Origin: Clostridia bacterium
Lineage (GTDB): Bacteria; Bacillota; Clostridia; Oscillospirales; CAG-382
Direction: 5' to 3'
Assembly: GCA_017560285.1 (NCBI GenBank)
Contig: JAFYOG010000163.1
Coordinates: 1 to 17,167, forward strand
Length of the DNA: 17,167 nt
Every line of letters begins with the position of its first letter. The first letter of the stretch is position 1. A model generated the notes under the pieces. That model saw only the letters and a program-made list of their open reading frames with translations, ran no database searches and was not told the origin of the DNA. Position numbers and translations under genes: made by a program. Positions 16,241-17,167 of the stretch are shown piece after piece.

Positions 16241-16785
16241 TTTTGTTCCTTTCTTATATCAAGGCGTATTATGCCGATTATTATTGAAATAAAGCAGAAA
16301 ATCTCGCATATAATTCCGCCGATTGCCATATTTACTATATTGTAAATCATCCAAGAGGGGGAGCTGATTAGACCTAACTTACGCACGGTTTTTGCCGACG
16401 GTGATATAAAACCGATATGGGATGCCACCATACCCACGATGGGAAGAAATTCTACCGTTAAATTTAGGGCGGTGGGCTCTTTTGGGAAGACGGTAAAGGT
16501 TAATATATACGAAAGCAGATAGGTTGCGCAAAAGCCTATGAACCACAGCTTGCTTTCGGTGTGGAATTTTTGCTTGTTGGCATAAACTATTGCACGGAAT
16601 GCGCCGATAAGGTTTAGGAACCCGCCCACGGCGGCGCCTATCATAAACATATTTACGGCGAAAAGCGATGCGCCGAAGAACTGCATTATTATAAGCTTGC
16701 GTTGCTCTTTTTGTTGGAATGAAAATATGTTTATTGTCATTGCCACAATGCCGATGGATTGGGCGATTATTTCGTAAGTTGTCAT
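16237..16785 (-). CDS. YgjV-like inner membrane protein
   Basis: A 182-residue polytopic membrane protein. Hydrophobic segments lie at about 5-22, 31-50, 53-69, 80-100, 109-127 and 145-174, giving roughly six membrane spans. The opening pattern (a first span with IGIVAMTINIFSFQQKEQRKL, i.e. a span, a polar Q/K/R loop, then the next span) and the length resemble the YgjV family of uncharacterised inner membrane proteins. A ribosome binding site AGGG lies about 7 nt before the ATG, and a consensus promoter lies about 30 bp upstream. The downstream 57-residue protein overlaps it by 4 bp. No transport substrate or reaction can be stated. Confidence 0.75.
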   Translation of the reverse strand: MTTYEIIAQSIGIVAMTINIFSFQQKEQRKLIIMQFFGASLFAVNMFMIGAAVGGFLNLIGAFRAIVYANKQKFHTESKLWFIGFCATYLLSYILTFTVFPKEPTALNLTVEFLPIVGMVASHIGFISPSAKTVRKLGLISSPSWMIYNIVNMAIGGIICEIFCFISIIIGIIRLDIRKEQK

Positions 16786-16813
16786 AGTTTACCCTGCTTT
16801 GCTTGATAGGAGT

Positions 16814-16843
16814 ATTATATATTGTAAAGGGTTGTTGTGTCAA
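16814..16843 (-). promoter_or_regulatory. promoter of the YgjV-like operon
   Basis: On the minus strand TTGACA (16843-16838), an 18-bp spacer and TATAAT (16819-16814) form a consensus promoter. The start would lie near 16807, giving a leader of about 22 nt. Confidence 0.88.
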
Positions 16844-17112
16844 GGGGCGGAATGCGTTAGATTAATTTTAATAACGCTGTCTGCAGACAGCTACCCCTCA
16901 TCCGTCAACTGCAAGTTCATAACGCAGAGGTGACTTTATAGGCGGGGGGTGCGGGCGGAAGGGGGCAAGCCCCTTCCCTACGTTATAATTTTAGTTTATT
17001 GGGCTGACGGATGTTTACAAAAACGATAGGGTAACGGGCGCACGCAAGGGGCGCCCCTACGGTTGTGATTTTGCAACTTGCGAAGCGGAATTTGCAGGTT
17101 ATACAAATAGTA
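16844..17112. repeat. non-coding region with repeat-like hairpins
   Basis: No credible gene lies between the YgjV promoter and the rightmost promoter. It holds a perfect 16-bp palindrome GCTGTCTGCAGACAGC (16876-16891), a hairpin GGAAGGGG / CCCCTTCC with loop GCAAG (16957-16977) and a hairpin GGGCGC / GCGCCC (17036-17056). The two hairpins are each followed within a few bases by CCCTACG. A 9-bp inverted pair CATCCGTCA (16899-16907) / TGACGGATG (17005-17013) encloses the first hairpin. The composition is unlike the flanking DNA and resembles dispersed short palindromic repeats seen between genes in clostridial genomes. Copy number cannot be tested in this window. Confidence 0.5.
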
Positions 17113-17142
17113 TTGAAAATGATAATGGTTTTGGTGTATGAT
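17113..17142 (+). promoter_or_regulatory. promoter of the gene leaving the right edge
   Basis: TTGAAA (17113-17118), an 18-bp spacer and TATGAT (17137-17142) lie upstream of AGGGAGAG and the final ATG. The predicted start is near 17149 with a leader of about 16 nt. Confidence 0.55.
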
Positions 17143-17164
17143 ATTTGCGAAGGGAGAGTGCGAT

Positions 17165-17167
17165 ATG
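17165..17167 (+). CDS. start codon of a gene beyond the window
   Basis: The window ends on ATG preceded by AAGGGAGAG with a 6-nt gap and by a plausible promoter, so a plus-strand gene probably starts here. Nothing of the protein is visible. Confidence 0.4.

Noticed and set aside
16379..16843. 154-codon minus-strand frame overlapping the YgjV-like gene
   Set aside because: Same strand but another frame; its translation is Arg/Pro/His-rich shadow sequence, and its start would lie at the -35 box of the promoter.
1..17167. CRISPR array, tRNA or rRNA genes, transposase, phage or defence genes
   Set aside because: No regularly spaced repeats, cloverleaf-like sequences or such coding regions were seen on either strand.

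Overview
The window looks like a chromosomal segment of an uncultured, probably gut-associated member of the Clostridia (Bacillota). The reasons are strong AGGAGG-type ribosome binding sites, consensus TTGACA/TATAAT promoters, a PyrK/PyrD class 1B dihydroorotate dehydrogenase, a purECFMN gene order, a ZTP riboswitch, a PurO-type IMP cyclohydrolase and a meso-diaminopimelate dehydrogenase. No species assignment is attempted. There is no sign of a phage, plasmid, transposase, CRISPR array, rRNA or tRNA.

Layout. About 14 kb on the minus strand is given to de novo nucleotide synthesis. Read in the direction of transcription from 13.6 kb downward, the pyrimidine operon is pyrC-carB-pyrK-pyrD-pyrF-pyrE-pyrB. 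Its genes overlap or lie within about 20 bp of each other, and it is driven by one consensus promoter at about 13.63 kb. It encodes every step from carbamoyl phosphate to UMP except the small carbamoyl phosphate synthetase subunit (carA), which is absent. The purine operon follows directly: promoter, ZTP riboswitch with an overlapping intrinsic terminator, then purE-purC-purF-purM-(terminator-like hairpin)-purN-purO, with the last gene running off the left edge. purD, purL, purB, purK and an AICAR transformylase are not in the window.

Upstream of the pyrimidine operon lie ddh (minus) and a divergent HD-domain dNTPase (plus), which ends in a bidirectional terminator. A YgjV-like membrane protein converges on that terminator with a translationally coupled 57-residue protein. 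The last 320 bp or so are non-coding, carry GC-rich hairpins that look like dispersed repeats, and end with a promoter, a ribosome binding site and the ATG of an unseen plus-strand gene.

Most of the window is ordinary housekeeping metabolism. The points that deserve attention are: (1) PurF has Gly where the catalytic N-terminal Cys should be and also lacks other glutamine-pocket motifs, while keeping the PRPP loop and likely Fe-S cysteines; (2) PyrB carries a C-terminal extension matching the zinc-binding half of the regulatory subunit PyrI, without PyrI's nucleotide-binding half; (3) a ZTP riboswitch gates the purine operon and probably any read-through from the pyrimidine operon; (4) there is an unusual mid-operon terminator hairpin between purM and purN; (5) a large dyad abuts the pyrimidine promoter. 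I do not see a wholly new multi-gene system.
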